NCBI RefSeq assembly: GCF_033097365.1
Contig: NZ_AP028461.1
Coordinates: forward strand, 10,133,501-10,197,500
Direction of reading: 5' to 3'
Source of the DNA: Actinoplanes sichuanensis
Lineage (GTDB): Bacteria; Actinomycetota; Actinomycetes; Mycobacteriales; Micromonosporaceae
Length of the DNA stretch: 64,000 nucleotides
Shown here: piece by piece, positions 50,290 to 57,926 of the stretch
Position numbering within the stretch: position 1 is the first letter of the stretch
Layout of the letters: every line of letters begins with the position of its first letter
Translations under genes and position numbers: made by a program
The notes under the pieces: model-generated
Told to the model about the DNA's origin: nothing
Databases searched by the model: none
Seen by the model: the letters and a program-made list of their open reading frames with translations, nothing else

Positions 50290-50295
50290 TAGCGT
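50290..50295 (+). promoter_or_regulatory. -10 element (TAGCGT), leaderless PHP gene
   Basis: TAGCGT ends 7 nt before ATG 50303, which favours that ATG over the in-frame GTG at 50294 that lies inside the element. Confidence 0.5.
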
Positions 50296-50302
50296 GACAG
50301 TG

Positions 50303-51154
50303 ATGACCAGTATCGACCTGCACTGTCACTCCACCGCCAGCGACGGCACGCTCACCCCGGCCGAACTGGTCCGAGCCGGGGCGGCCGCCGGCCTCGACGT
50401 CATGGCGATCACCGACCACGACACCACCGGCGGCTGGGCCGAGGCCGCAGCCGCCCGCCCCGAGGGGATGCGGCTGGTCCGCGGCGCGGAGCTGTCCTGC
50501 CGTTGGCGCGGTGCCGAGCCGGCCATCCCGCTGCACCTGCTGGCCTACCTGTTCGACCCGGCCGAGCCGGTGCTCGCGGCGAAACTGGCCGGGCTCCGCG
50601 AGGATCGGGAGCAGCGCGGCGAACGGATCGTCGCCAAGCTGCGAGCCGACGGCGTGCCGATCACCTGGGAAGAGGTGTACGGGTACGCCGCCGGCGGCTC
50701 GGTGGGCCGGCCGCACATCGCACAGGCCCTGATCAGAGCCGGTCTGGTGAAGACCACCAACGAGGCTTTCGAGTCCGCGTGGCTGGGCGCCAGGTACTTC
50801 GTACCAAAGTCTGATCTTGATGTTTTCGATGCGGTCCGGGCCGTCCGGGAAGCCGGCGGCGTCGTGGTCTTCGCCCACCCCCGGGCGACCAAACGCGGCC
50901 GGGTCGTGCCCGACGAGCTGATCACCGCATTGGCCGAGGCGGGCCTCTTCGGCCTGGAGGCCGACCACGAGGACCACTCGCCCGCCGAGCGGGCCCAGAT
51001 CCGGGCGTTGGCGGAACGGCTCGGCCTCGCCGTCACCGGATCGTCCGATTTCCACGGTACGCACAAGACCGTTCAGCTCGGCGCCTTCACAACCGCCCCC
51101 GAGATGTACGAGAAGATCGTCTCCGCCGCGACCGGGGTACCGGTCCTGGGGTGA
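50303..51154 (+). CDS. PHP-domain phosphoesterase
   Basis: Metal-dependent phosphatase (283 aa) of the YciV/nucleoside 3',5'-bisphosphate or 5'-3' exoribonuclease (RNase AM) type. Metal ligands are in IDLHCHSTASDG, MAITDHDTTGG, RGAELSC, VVFAHPRA and VTGSSDFHGTHK. Length fits the 280-290 aa single-domain family. The last codons (GVPVLG) and stop are part of the first unit of a 43-bp tandem repeat that continues downstream. Confidence 0.9.
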   Translation: MTSIDLHCHSTASDGTLTPAELVRAGAAAGLDVMAITDHDTTGGWAEAAAARPEGMRLVRGAELSCRWRGAEPAIPLHLLAYLFDPAEPVLAAKLAGLREDREQRGERIVAKLRADGVPITWEEVYGYAAGGSVGRPHIAQALIRAGLVKTTNEAFESAWLGARYFVPKSDLDVFDAVRAVREAGGVVVFAHPRATKRGRVVPDELITALAEAGLFGLEADHEDHSPAERAQIRALAERLGLAVTGSSDFHGTHKTVQLGAFTTAPEMYEKIVSAATGVPVLG

Positions 51155-51250
51155 CACTCGCGCGCCTCTCACTGCGGCGTGGTGCCGGTCCTGGGGTGAC
51201 GCTCGCGCTTTTCACTGCGGCGTGGTGCCGTCCTCGGGTGACGCTCGCCG
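51140..51250. repeat. 43-bp tandem repeat starting inside the PHP gene 3' end
   Basis: CCGGTCCTGGGGTGAC recurs at 51140 and 51183, with a variant at 51226 (43-bp period, about 2.6 copies). The first copy contains the final PHP codons and the TGA stop (51152-51154); later copies are non-coding duplicates of it. Confidence 0.9.
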
Positions 51251-51281
51251 CACCGAACTGCGTTCGACGAGTGACGACCCA

Positions 51282-51287
51282 TAGCCT
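51282..51287 (+). promoter_or_regulatory. -10 element (TAGCCT), leaderless MarC gene
   Basis: TAGCCT ends 6 nt before GTG 51294. Confidence 0.5.
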
Positions 51288-51293
51288 GCACGG

Positions 51294-51911
51294 GTGAATG
51301 TCAAGCTGTTCGGCGAGTTCTTCGTGACGCTCCTGGTGATCGTCGACCCGCCCGGCATGGTCCCGGTCTTCCTCGGCCTCACCGGATCCATGCCGGCGAA
51401 GGCGCGGAACAAGGCCGCCACCCAGGCCGTGCTGCTCGCCCTCGGCGTGATCGTCGGGTTCGCCGTCGCCGGGCAGACCCTCCTCGACTACCTGCACGTC
51501 CAGTTGCCCGCGCTCCAGGCGGCCGGCGGTCTGCTGCTCGTCCTGGTGGCGTTGCAGCTGCTCACCGGCAAAACCGACGAACCCGCTGAACAGGGCGGCA
51601 CCAGCAACGTCGCCCTCGTCCCGATCGGCACCCCGCTGCTGGCCGGGCCGGGCGCCATCGTCGCCACCATGCTGTACGTGCAGCGGGCCGAGAGCGCCGA
51701 CGAGTACCTGATCCTGGCGGCCGCGATCCTCGCGGTGATGGCCTGTGTGTGGCTGGTGCTGCGCTTCTCCGGCGTGATCGTCCGGCTGCTGCGTCCGGCC
51801 GGCATCGAGGTGCTCACCCGCATCGCGGGCCTGCTGCTGGCGGCCATCGCGGTGCAGCTCATCGCCGACGCGATCAATGCCTTCGTGAAGTCGTACGCCG
51901 CCCTGCCCTGA
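51294..51911 (+). CDS. MarC-family integral membrane protein
   Basis: Six-helix membrane protein (205 aa): FFVTLLVIVDPPGMVPVFLGLT, AVLLALGVIVGFAVAGQTLL, LQAAGGLLLVLVALQLL, VPIGTPLLAGPGAIVATMLY (the MarC PxGxPLLAGPGAI motif), ILAVMACVWLVLRFSG and IAGLLLAAIAVQLIADAI. UPF0056/MarC proteins are probable transporters with no settled substrate; the old link to multiple antibiotic resistance is not supported. Confidence 0.9.
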   Translation: MNVKLFGEFFVTLLVIVDPPGMVPVFLGLTGSMPAKARNKAATQAVLLALGVIVGFAVAGQTLLDYLHVQLPALQAAGGLLLVLVALQLLTGKTDEPAEQGGTSNVALVPIGTPLLAGPGAIVATMLYVQRAESADEYLILAAAILAVMACVWLVLRFSGVIVRLLRPAGIEVLTRIAGLLLAAIAVQLIADAINAFVKSYAALP

Positions 51912-51943
51912 CCGGAATTGTCGGGGGGTGCCGGCAGGATGGG

Positions 51944-52831
51944 ATGGTGCCCCCCACTCGACGTGCCACCAAGCCCGCCGTTCCCGAGCAGCTCGGTTTC
52001 GCCGGCATGCCCGAGCGACTGTTCGTCTGCACGCCGAGCAAGCTCGGGGCCTACACCGACTGCCCACGGCGATACCGGTATTCGTACATCGACCGGCCGA
52101 GCCCACCCAAGGGTCCGCCCTGGGCGCACAACTCGCTCGGCGCCAGCGTGCACACCGCGCTGAAGAACTGGTATATGGCCTCCCCCGAGCGGCGGGTCCC
52201 CGAGTCGCTGCCCAGCCTGCTCAAGGCCACCTGGGTGCGTGAGGGCTACCGCGACGTCGAGCAGGAGCGGGTCACCTACCAGCGGGCCCTCGACTGGCTG
52301 GAGAGCTACGTCGCCACCCTCGACCCGGAGGACGAGCCGCTCGGTGTCGAGCGGGTGGTCGCCGCCAAGACCGGCATCCTCGCGCTCAACGGGCGCGCCG
52401 ACCGGATCGACAACCGGATGGGTCCGGCCGGGCCGGAGGCGGTCATCGTCGACTACAAGACCGGCCGGTCCGGGCTTTCACCCGACGACGCCCGAGGCTC
52501 CCAGGCACTGGCGCTTTATGCGTTCGCGACCGAGCGGATGTTCCGGCGACCATGTCGCCGGGTCGAGCTGCACCACCTGCCCACCGGGGCGGTGGTGGCC
52601 CACGAGCACACCGAGGAGTCGCTGGCCCGGCAGGTGCGGCGGGCCGAGGAGACGGCGCAGGACATCATGGCGGCGGAGAAGGCGGTGGCCGGCGGCGCCG
52701 ACCCGGATGCGGAGTTTCCGGTCAATCCGGGGTCACTCTGCGGGTGGTGCGACTTCCGCAAGGTCTGCCCGGCCGGCGCTTCGGTGGCGGCCAAGGATCC
52801 TTGGACGGCGGTCGAGCACCTGAGCGCCTGA
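51944..52831 (+). CDS. RecB-like PD-(D/E)XK nuclease with Fe-S cluster motif
   Basis: Single-domain nuclease (295 aa). The N-terminal cysteine in SKLGAYTDCPRRYRYSYI plus the C-terminal CGWCDFRKVCP supply the four cysteines of the AddB/Cas4-type 4Fe-4S cluster. The active site is in ALNGRADRID and AVIVDYKTGRSG (Asp and Lys of motifs II and III). No helicase domain and no cas genes accompany it, so it is one of the stand-alone actinobacterial RecB-domain proteins with an unproven repair role. ATG 51944 or GTG 51947. Confidence 0.88.
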   Translation: MVPPTRRATKPAVPEQLGFAGMPERLFVCTPSKLGAYTDCPRRYRYSYIDRPSPPKGPPWAHNSLGASVHTALKNWYMASPERRVPESLPSLLKATWVREGYRDVEQERVTYQRALDWLESYVATLDPEDEPLGVERVVAAKTGILALNGRADRIDNRMGPAGPEAVIVDYKTGRSGLSPDDARGSQALALYAFATERMFRRPCRRVELHHLPTGAVVAHEHTEESLARQVRRAEETAQDIMAAEKAVAGGADPDAEFPVNPGSLCGWCDFRKVCPAGASVAAKDPWTAVEHLSA

Positions 52832-52842
52832 GCCCTTCGCCA

Positions 52843-52905
52843 GCGCCGCCCTTCGCGGCGCCGCCCTTCGCGGCGCCGCCCTTCGCGGCGCCGCCCTTTG
52901 TGGGC
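52843..52905. repeat. 15-bp tandem repeat between convergent genes
   Basis: CCGCCCTTCGCGGCG is repeated about four times directly after the nuclease stop (52831), with decayed copies at both ends; each unit contains the palindrome-like GCGGCGCCGC at its junction, so it can also fold. Confidence 0.9.
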
Positions 52906-52951
52906 TGGCCTTTTGTGGTTTTTGCGCTCGTTTCGGCTTTGGTGGGCTCGG

Positions 52952-53806
52952 TCAGGGGTGGCCGGCTCGATCCAGGGCGGCTCGGTGCAGCGGGGCCACC
53001 CGGTACTGCTCGGGCAAGGCTGACTGGACACCCCGGATCACAGCGCGAAGGCCGCGGACCGAGAGAGCGGCAGCCAGGTCGGTGGTCGGCCAACCGAGAC
53101 CGCCGTAGATCTTGCGGGCCCAGGACGGCAGCAGACCGATCGCCGTGCCGGCGACGCCGAAGTAGGCCCATCGGGCTGGGCCCAGCGTGAGTCCCAGGCG
53201 CAGCGGGAGACCGCCCCAGTGCTCCGGCACCGGTGGCACGGTCAGGAACAGGGCCGCCTCCGCACCGTCCCGGGTGAGTGCGAGCTCTGGGCGTACCGCC
53301 TCGAAATAGGCCGCCACCTCGGCCGCCGTCGACGGCACCGTCGCCGGGTCCAAGCCGACCAGCTCGGCCGAACGCAGTTGCTCGGTGTAGTAGCGGTCCA
53401 CCTCGCCGGGGGTCAGCCGCACCCCGGCCCGGACCGCGGTCGTCAGGAACGACTCGACCTCGGCCACATGGACCCAGCGCAGCAGGTCGGGTTCGTCGAT
53501 CCGGAACCGCTCACCCGTACGCGGATCGGTCGCCGTCATGCCGGCATGCAACCGCCGTAACCGGCTCGCGGCCTTGTCGACCTGGTCGGTGGTGCCGAAG
53601 ATGACCGTGCCGACGTAGTCGGACGTGCGGACCAACCGGCCCCAGGGATCGGCCCGATAGCCGGAGTTCTGTGCCACGCCGGCCACCGCCCGCGGGTGCA
53701 GCGCCTGCAGGTAGAGCGAGCGCAGACCGCCCAGCATCAGGATCGGCTCGCGATGGAGTTTCCAGGTGACCGAGTCCGGTCCGAACAGGCCGACGTCTCC
53801 CGACAT
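52952..53806 (-). CDS. Oxygenase MpaB-family protein (DUF2236)
   Basis: Protein of 284 aa. The conserved DUF2236/MpaB pattern is present: VTWKLHREPILMLGGLRSLYLQALHPRAVAGV, DPWGRLVRTSDYVGTVIFG, and DLLRWVHVAEVESFL, whose histidines ligate heme in latex-clearing-protein-like enzymes of this superfamily. No signal peptide. Actual reaction unknown; related actinobacterial genes are annotated only as oxygenase MpaB family. ATG 53806 begins MSGDVGLFGP. Confidence 0.85.
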   Translation of the reverse strand: MSGDVGLFGPDSVTWKLHREPILMLGGLRSLYLQALHPRAVAGVAQNSGYRADPWGRLVRTSDYVGTVIFGTTDQVDKAASRLRRLHAGMTATDPRTGERFRIDEPDLLRWVHVAEVESFLTTAVRAGVRLTPGEVDRYYTEQLRSAELVGLDPATVPSTAAEVAAYFEAVRPELALTRDGAEAALFLTVPPVPEHWGGLPLRLGLTLGPARWAYFGVAGTAIGLLPSWARKIYGGLGWPTTDLAAALSVRGLRAVIRGVQSALPEQYRVAPLHRAALDRAGHP

Positions 53807-53879
53807 GCATCCAGCGTGCCACGCGCCTTCGACACGAAGCACTACTTGATCTTGAATAGCCCGGAGAAGGGGTCGCCGG

Positions 53880-54060
53880 CCGGTTCGGGATGCCCCTGAT
53901 CGGTAAGGGGCGGGGTCGCCAGTCGGTTGGCCGTGGAGCCGGGGTCCGACAAGAGGCGGGATCGTCTATCGGCCTGGAGCGGGATCGCCGGGTCGGTAAG
54001 GGGCGGGATCGTCTATCGGCCTGGAGCGGGATCGCCGGGTCGGTAAGGGGCGGGGATGTC
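53880..54060. repeat. 47-bp tandem repeat behind fur
   Basis: Two near-identical copies (starts 53958 and 54005) of a 47-bp unit beginning GGGATCGTCTATCGGCCTGG, flanked by more degenerate copies from about 53890. It ends about 30 nt before the fur stop codon. Confidence 0.85.
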
Positions 54061-54086
54061 CGTCGGTTCGCAGCCGGGGCCGCTGG

Positions 54087-54521
54087 TCAGGAGGCGATGT
54101 CAGCGTTCCGGCGAGACCGGCAGGAGGAGCACAGGCCCCAGAAGGTGATCTCCGCCTCGTCCAACTCGAAGCCGTGCACATCGGCCGGCATCAGGCAGGG
54201 ACGCTCGCCCACCGCGCAGTCGACGTCGGCGATCGCCCCGCAGCCACGGCAGACGATGTGATGGTGGTTGTCGCCGGCCCGGGCCTCGTAGCGCGCCGGA
54301 CTGCCGGCCGGCTCGATGCGCCGTGCCAACCCGGCGCGGGACAGCGCGCCGAGCACGTCATAGACCGCCTGGGTCGACACCGAGTCGAGACGACCCCGCA
54401 CCCGCTGGGCGATCTCGTCCACCTCCAGGTGCCCGCCGCCGGTCAGAACCTCGAGCACCGCGAGACGGGGACGGGTGACCCGCAATCCGTGCTCACGCAG
54501 GAGTTCTTCACCGGTCGACAT
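54087..54521 (-). CDS. fur: Fur-family transcriptional regulator
   Basis: Metal-dependent repressor (144 aa). Winged-helix part: LREHGLRVTRPRLAVLEVLTGG, STQAVYDVLGALSRAGL; regulatory metal and structural zinc sites: DNHHHIVCRGCGAIADVD and FWGLCSSCRSRR. It resembles the FurA/CatR group that partners catalase genes, but no katG or other catalase gene is adjacent. It is divergent from the DUF2231 gene. Iron or peroxide sensing is inferred from the family. Confidence 0.9.
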   Translation of the reverse strand: MSTGEELLREHGLRVTRPRLAVLEVLTGGGHLEVDEIAQRVRGRLDSVSTQAVYDVLGALSRAGLARRIEPAGSPARYEARAGDNHHHIVCRGCGAIADVDCAVGERPCLMPADVHGFELDEAEITFWGLCSSCRSRRNADIAS

Positions 54522-54708
54522 CCGTCCATGACAACACGGCGGAACCGAATCACCAACCCGGGCTCCTTACCGTCCGGCATTCGGCGGCTGTCTGGGACGC
54601 GTTTCGATCACGACTTGGCGGTAAGGGGATGTTTGCGCAGTCAGATAACTTCTAAGCTGGCCCTCACCCCGGATCACCCGCCCGGAGCACCGCCGGGAAC
54701 TAGGAGGA

Positions 54709-55188
54709 ATGGTGTTAGACCAGGTCAACGGTTTGCCGGTACACGTTCTCGTGCTCCATGCCGCCGTCATCTTCGTGCCCCTGCTGGCCCTCGGCGCGAT
54801 CGTCTACGGGTTCGCCGCGTCCCTGCGCCCCCGAATCGGCTGGGCGGTGGCGCTGCTGGCGGTCGTCGCGCCGGTCGCCGCCCTGATCACCAAGCTCTCC
54901 GGAACCGAGTTCTACAACCGCCTGCTCAGCGAGCAGCGTGTTTCCGACAAGGGCAAGGAGATCCTCGACGGGCACATGTCGAACGGCACGACCACGTTCT
55001 GGCTGGCCCTCGCCCTCGGCGTGCTCAGCCTGATCCTGGTCGTCCTCACCAGCCGCAAGTCGGCGGCCCTGCCGAAGCTCGCCGACCTGGGCTTCGCGGT
55101 GGTCCTGCTGATTCTGGGTGGCGTGACCGTCTGGTACCTCTACCAGACCGGTGACTCGGGCGCGACCGCCGTGTGGGGAACCTACTGA
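54709..55188 (+). CDS. DUF2231 membrane protein
   Basis: Four-helix membrane protein (159 aa): GLPVHVLVLHAAVIFVPLLALGAIVYGF, GWAVALLAVVAPVAALITKLSG, FWLALALGVLSLILVVL and LADLGFAVVLLILGGVTVWYLYQTG. The paired histidines (PVHVLVLHAAV) and GTEFYNRL are DUF2231 features, suggesting heme or metal contact. AGGAGG lies just before the ATG; the adjacent in-frame GTG 54712 has slightly better spacing. Function unknown. Confidence 0.85.
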   Translation: MVLDQVNGLPVHVLVLHAAVIFVPLLALGAIVYGFAASLRPRIGWAVALLAVVAPVAALITKLSGTEFYNRLLSEQRVSDKGKEILDGHMSNGTTTFWLALALGVLSLILVVLTSRKSAALPKLADLGFAVVLLILGGVTVWYLYQTGDSGATAVWGTY

Positions 55189-55299
55189 TCCTCGCCGCTC
55201 GTTGCCCGGCGTCGCCGCCTGCCGGACCGTGACCGCGCTGACCTGCCCGCCAGGTCACGCGGTCACCGTCCGACGGCTGACCCGGGCCGCATCGGCCGG

Positions 55300-55380
55300 C
55301 CCCGCGCCGGCCCGACCCGCGCCGGCCCGACCCGCGCCGGCCCGACCCGCGCCGGCCCGGGCCGCGCCGGGCCGGCCCCG
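55300..55380. repeat. 15-bp tandem repeat behind DUF2231 gene
   Basis: CGGCCCGACCCGCGC repeats about five times and decays into GGCCGCGCC blocks. It lies between the convergent DUF2231 and tail-anchored protein genes. Confidence 0.9.
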
Positions 55381-55408
55381 GCCGCATCGGCTGGTGGCGG
55401 CCTGCCTT

Positions 55409-55741
55409 TCAGAAGACCAGGCGGGCGCAGAGCAGGCAGACGATGATGAGGGCGATGGCCCCCGCGACCAAGCCGATGCCGTACGTGACAGTCCGCGCCG
55501 AACCCTCCGCGTCGTCGATGGCCTCGAAGTTCTGCGGTGGCATCTGCCTCGGCGACGGGGGATGGGCGATCGTCGGCGGGCGCCAGTCGGCCGGGGGTGG
55601 ATCGGCGCGCGGCGGTCCCTGATATTCGACGGGCCGGACCGGTGGCGCAGGCTCAGGCCGCCCGAGCGGCTCGGCGGCCGGGTCGGGGCGCTGCCAGTAC
55701 GCGTCGTCGTCCGGGACGCTGGTGGGGGAGCTCACGTTCAC
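55409..55741 (-). CDS. Pro-rich tail-anchored small membrane protein
   Basis: Protein of 110 aa: a Pro/Asp-rich cytoplasmic part (DDDAYWQRPDPAAEPLGRPEPAPP) and one C-terminal membrane helix (VTYGIGLVAGAIALIIVCLLCARLVF) at the very end, so it should be tail-anchored. GTG 55741 or GTG 55735 is the likely start; frames further upstream would run into the divergent gene's promoter. No known family; reality is supported by the helix and codon pattern. Confidence 0.6.
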   Translation of the reverse strand: MNVSSPTSVPDDDAYWQRPDPAAEPLGRPEPAPPVRPVEYQGPPRADPPPADWRPPTIAHPPSPRQMPPQNFEAIDDAEGSARTVTYGIGLVAGAIALIIVCLLCARLVF

Positions 55742-55786
55742 CGACGGTACAACCGGAGGGGGACGACGGCCGCGCCGCTGTCGGCT

Positions 55787-55792
55787 TACCCT
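55787..55792 (+). promoter_or_regulatory. -10 element (TACCCT), leaderless small gene
   Basis: TACCCT ends 7 nt before GTG 55800. Confidence 0.5.
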
Positions 55793-55799
55793 CTTAGTC

Positions 55800-55979
55800 G
55801 TGGACATCCTGGACGACCCTGAGCGTGACAACGACGCCGAGCGCGAGGTCGATTTCGAGTCCGAAGAGGCGCCGGTACTGCCCGAACAGACCCGTGACGA
55901 CACCGAGCGGGGCTGGGGTGAGCGGTCCTACTCCAACGACGACCGCCTGCTGGAGGACCGTCCGCCGCACTGGGACTGA
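55800..55979 (+). CDS. Small acidic protein
   Basis: 59-residue, strongly acidic protein (VDILDDPERDNDAEREVDFE, then RGWGERSYSNDDRLLEDRPPHWD). The aromatic/Asp-rich C terminus resembles conserved actinobacterial small proteins with the ending DDRLLxDRPPHW, function unknown. Divergent from the tail-anchored gene; leaderless start at GTG 55800. Confidence 0.7.
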   Translation: MDILDDPERDNDAEREVDFESEEAPVLPEQTRDDTERGWGERSYSNDDRLLEDRPPHWD

Positions 55980-56021
55980 TCGCCGTCCACCGACACGTAG
56001 TCCTGGTCGGTCCCATCACCA

Positions 56022-56262
56022 CCTTTCCCGCGAGTGAGCGTCCGCGGTCTTCCCGCGAGTGAGCCTTCGCGGTCTTCCCGGGAGCAATACTGAGCGGCCT
56101 TTTGAGGGTGCGCCTGAGCGGTCAATTCCGGTAGTAAGCCTGAGCGGACTTCTGAAGGAGCGCCTGGGCGGCCTTTCTGAGGGTGCGCCTGATCGGCTTT
56201 CCTGAGTCGGCCTGTCTGTGGGTCGAGCTGAGTCGGTTTTCGGTGGTCAGCCTGGGCGGATC
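56022..56262. repeat. About 25-bp degenerate tandem repeat reaching into the SAF-domain gene
   Basis: Roughly ten imperfect units of 23-27 bp, of the type CTTTCTGAGGGTGCGCCTGG followed by GCGG. The last unit (CCTGGGCGGA) overlaps the final codons and stop (56247-56249) of the minus-strand SAF-domain gene. Confidence 0.8.
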
Positions 56263-56756
56263 ACTATGGCGAAGCCTCGGCCTGCACTGGAGATCGCCTG
56301 CCTGGCCTCGGCCGGATCGAGGGCCAGGAGGAGTCCGCCGGTGACCGGGTCGTCGGCTCCGGTCACGTCCAGGACCAGGGCCGCGCTCGCGACGGCGGTG
56401 GTGCGGTCACGGTCGCTCTCGATCCGGAGTAGGTCCACCCGGTTGCCGGGTCGGACCACGGTCAGCGCTGTCGGGTCGGCCAGGCGCACCGGCACGCCGA
56501 CGCTTCCCGACGGAATCGGTCTGGCGGCGGTGGCCGTCGGCGGGCCGGGTGATGAGGAAGCGCGGCCGGACGGTTCGGAAGTCTGCGGCCCGGCCTCGAC
56601 CGGGACACAGCCGGTCGGCTTGACCCAGAGAACCGCCGCCGCTGTGAGCAACAACACGGTGACCGAGAGCAGGCGCAGCAGCGTGCCCCGGCCTGGCCGA
56701 TGCCATCGCACCGGATCGAGACGCTCATCAGCCGGCGCCTGTCGCTCGCGGGGCAT
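56247..56756 (-). CDS. Membrane-anchored SAF/CpaB-like domain protein
   Basis: Protein of 169 aa. Basic N terminus, one membrane helix (LLRLLSVTVLLLTAAAVLWV), then a Pro/Ser linker and an extracytoplasmic domain (PSGSVGVPVRLADPTALTVVRPGNRVDLLRIE, ALVLDVTG, LLLALDPAEARQAISSAGRGFAIVIRPG) with the RcpC/CpaB pattern of Flp pilus assembly proteins. No pilus genes are adjacent. Its RPG-stop end is the seed-like end of the 25-bp repeat. Confidence 0.8.
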   Translation of the reverse strand: MPRERQAPADERLDPVRWHRPGRGTLLRLLSVTVLLLTAAAVLWVKPTGCVPVEAGPQTSEPSGRASSSPGPPTATAARPIPSGSVGVPVRLADPTALTVVRPGNRVDLLRIESDRDRTTAVASAALVLDVTGADDPVTGGLLLALDPAEARQAISSAGRGFAIVIRPG

Positions 56757-57205
56757 CGAACCTCCAATCGTCGCCTGATCAGACCCGGATCAGCCCTGAT
56801 CGGCCGTCGGCGGACACCTCGCACCGTCGGGGGAGACGGCCGATCGGCTTCGTTGCGGAACGGCTTGTCAGAGGCGCCCGCCGACGGCTGTCACCGACGT
56901 TAGGCGGCCGGCGGTCTCCGGCGCGGAGACGCTGTGGACAACCCGGCACTGTGGAAACGCGTCGCCGCCGAGCCGAACCTGCTAGCCGACTCTGCCACCA
57001 GGACAGGCCTTGGGCGCCGGGTCGGAGGGCGGCGGCGAGTTCGGTGTCGCCCGTATCGAAGTAGTCGGCCAGATCGAGCCGCCGGAGCCGGTTGCACAAG
57101 GCGGCGGCGATCCGATGACGGCGGCAGAGGTATGGGGTCCGCTCGGCCGCCGTGGCCCGGGCAGGGAAAACGAATGTGCGCCGAGCCCGGGACGGGGAAA
57201 CGAAT
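56757..57205. other. Long gap without a convincing gene
   Basis: About 450 nt. Between 56890 and 57140 the minus strand is open with high G/C at third positions and could be a gene fragment (segments YLCRRHRIAAALCNRL and LADYFDTGDTELAAAL), but there is no start with a ribosome site and no recognised family. A short near-duplication of about 31 bp (GAAAACGAATGTGCGCCGAG / GAAACGAATGCGCGCCGAG) lies at about 57166-57222. Confidence 0.4.
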
Positions 57206-57237
57206 GCGCGCCGAGCCCGGGGAGGGGCTCGGCGCGC
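57206..57237 (-). terminator. Terminator after the second FmdB gene
   Basis: GCGCGCCGAGCCC and GGGCTCGGCGCGC, 13-bp perfect stem, 6-nt loop, 24 nt beyond the stop at 57261. The left arm is part of the local near-duplication. Confidence 0.85.
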
Positions 57238-57260
57238 GAGTGATGCTTCAGTGGTGGGGA

Positions 57261-57614
57261 TCAGGGGGTCGCGGCGGCCTTCGAACCGCTGCCGCCCGAC
57301 GACGCAGTCGTGCTGCTGCTCGTGGACGAGCTCGACGAGGTGCTTGTCGAAGCGGTCGACGACGACGCCGCCGTGTCGGCCTTCTTGGTGGTCGAGTCGC
57401 CGGAGCCGGTGGCCGACTTCTCGGAGCTCACGCTGCCCGACCGGGAGTCGTTGCGGTAGAAGCCCGAACCCTTGAAGACGATGCCGACCGAGTTGAACAC
57501 CTTGCGGAGCTTGCCCTGGCAGTTCGGGCACTCGGTGAGCGCCGGGTCGGAGAAGGACTGCACTGCTTCAAGCTGCTCACCGCACTCGGTGCAGGCGTAC
57601 TGGTAGGTAGGCAC
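57261..57614 (-). CDS. FmdB-family zinc ribbon protein with Ser/Thr-rich tail
   Basis: Protein of 117 aa. Zinc ribbon MPTYQYACTECGEQLEAVQSF and LTECPNCQGKLRKVFNSVGIVFKGSGFY with four cysteines. The second half is almost pure Ser/Thr/Ala/Lys (STASTSTSSSSSTSSST). It is the Rv0991c homolog by order (5-FTHF ligase, galU and moeA nearby); Rv0991c has been described as a redox-controlled chaperone-like protein. GAGGAGCC precedes the ATG. Confidence 0.88.
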   Translation of the reverse strand: MPTYQYACTECGEQLEAVQSFSDPALTECPNCQGKLRKVFNSVGIVFKGSGFYRNDSRSGSVSSEKSATGSGDSTTKKADTAASSSTASTSTSSSSSTSSSTTASSGGSGSKAAATP

Positions 57615-57798
57615 GGCTCCTCCGGATCAATCGGCTGCTGGCACTCGCCAACTCCGAGTGCCAATGTTGCGGCATCGGAGGTCAATTCGTCCACTCGGCG
57701 CTCGGCCTGAGGGAGAACCGGCCGGTGGGTGATATCACAGCGAGGCGCGACCGGCACATCCACGAACCGTCGAAGCGGCCGCGGGTGCCCCCTCGAAA

Positions 57799-57885
57799 AG
57801 GCGGCAGTGGCTGCGAAGGCGGCAGTGGCTGCGAAGGCGGTGGTGGCTGCGAAGGCGGTGGTGACGGCGAGGCCGGCAGCAGCCC
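57799..57885. repeat. 18-bp tandem repeat
   Basis: GCGGCAGTGGCTGCGAAG and variants, about 4-5 copies, between the start of the FmdB gene and the stop of the 5-FTHF cyclo-ligase gene. It is open in several frames (AVAAKA on plus) because the unit is a multiple of three, but shows no start site. Confidence 0.88.
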
Positions 57886-57926
57886 TTGAAAGCCGGAACC
57901 GGCTCCCGACGAGATAGGGCGACCCC

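Noticed and set aside
56779..57531. Minus-strand ORF in the 56.8-57.2 kb gap
   Set aside because: High GC3 and some plausible helices, but no start with a ribosome site, no known family, and it runs through the FmdB gene and its terminator. Left as an open question in the gap entry.
43170..57885. CRISPR arrays
   Set aside because: The tracts are continuous degenerate tandem units with no unique spacers, and no cas genes are present; the RecB/Cas4-like nuclease at 51944 stands alone.
57729..57917. 62-codon ORF reading AVAAKA repeats
   Set aside because: Created by the 18-bp unit being divisible by three; no start signal.
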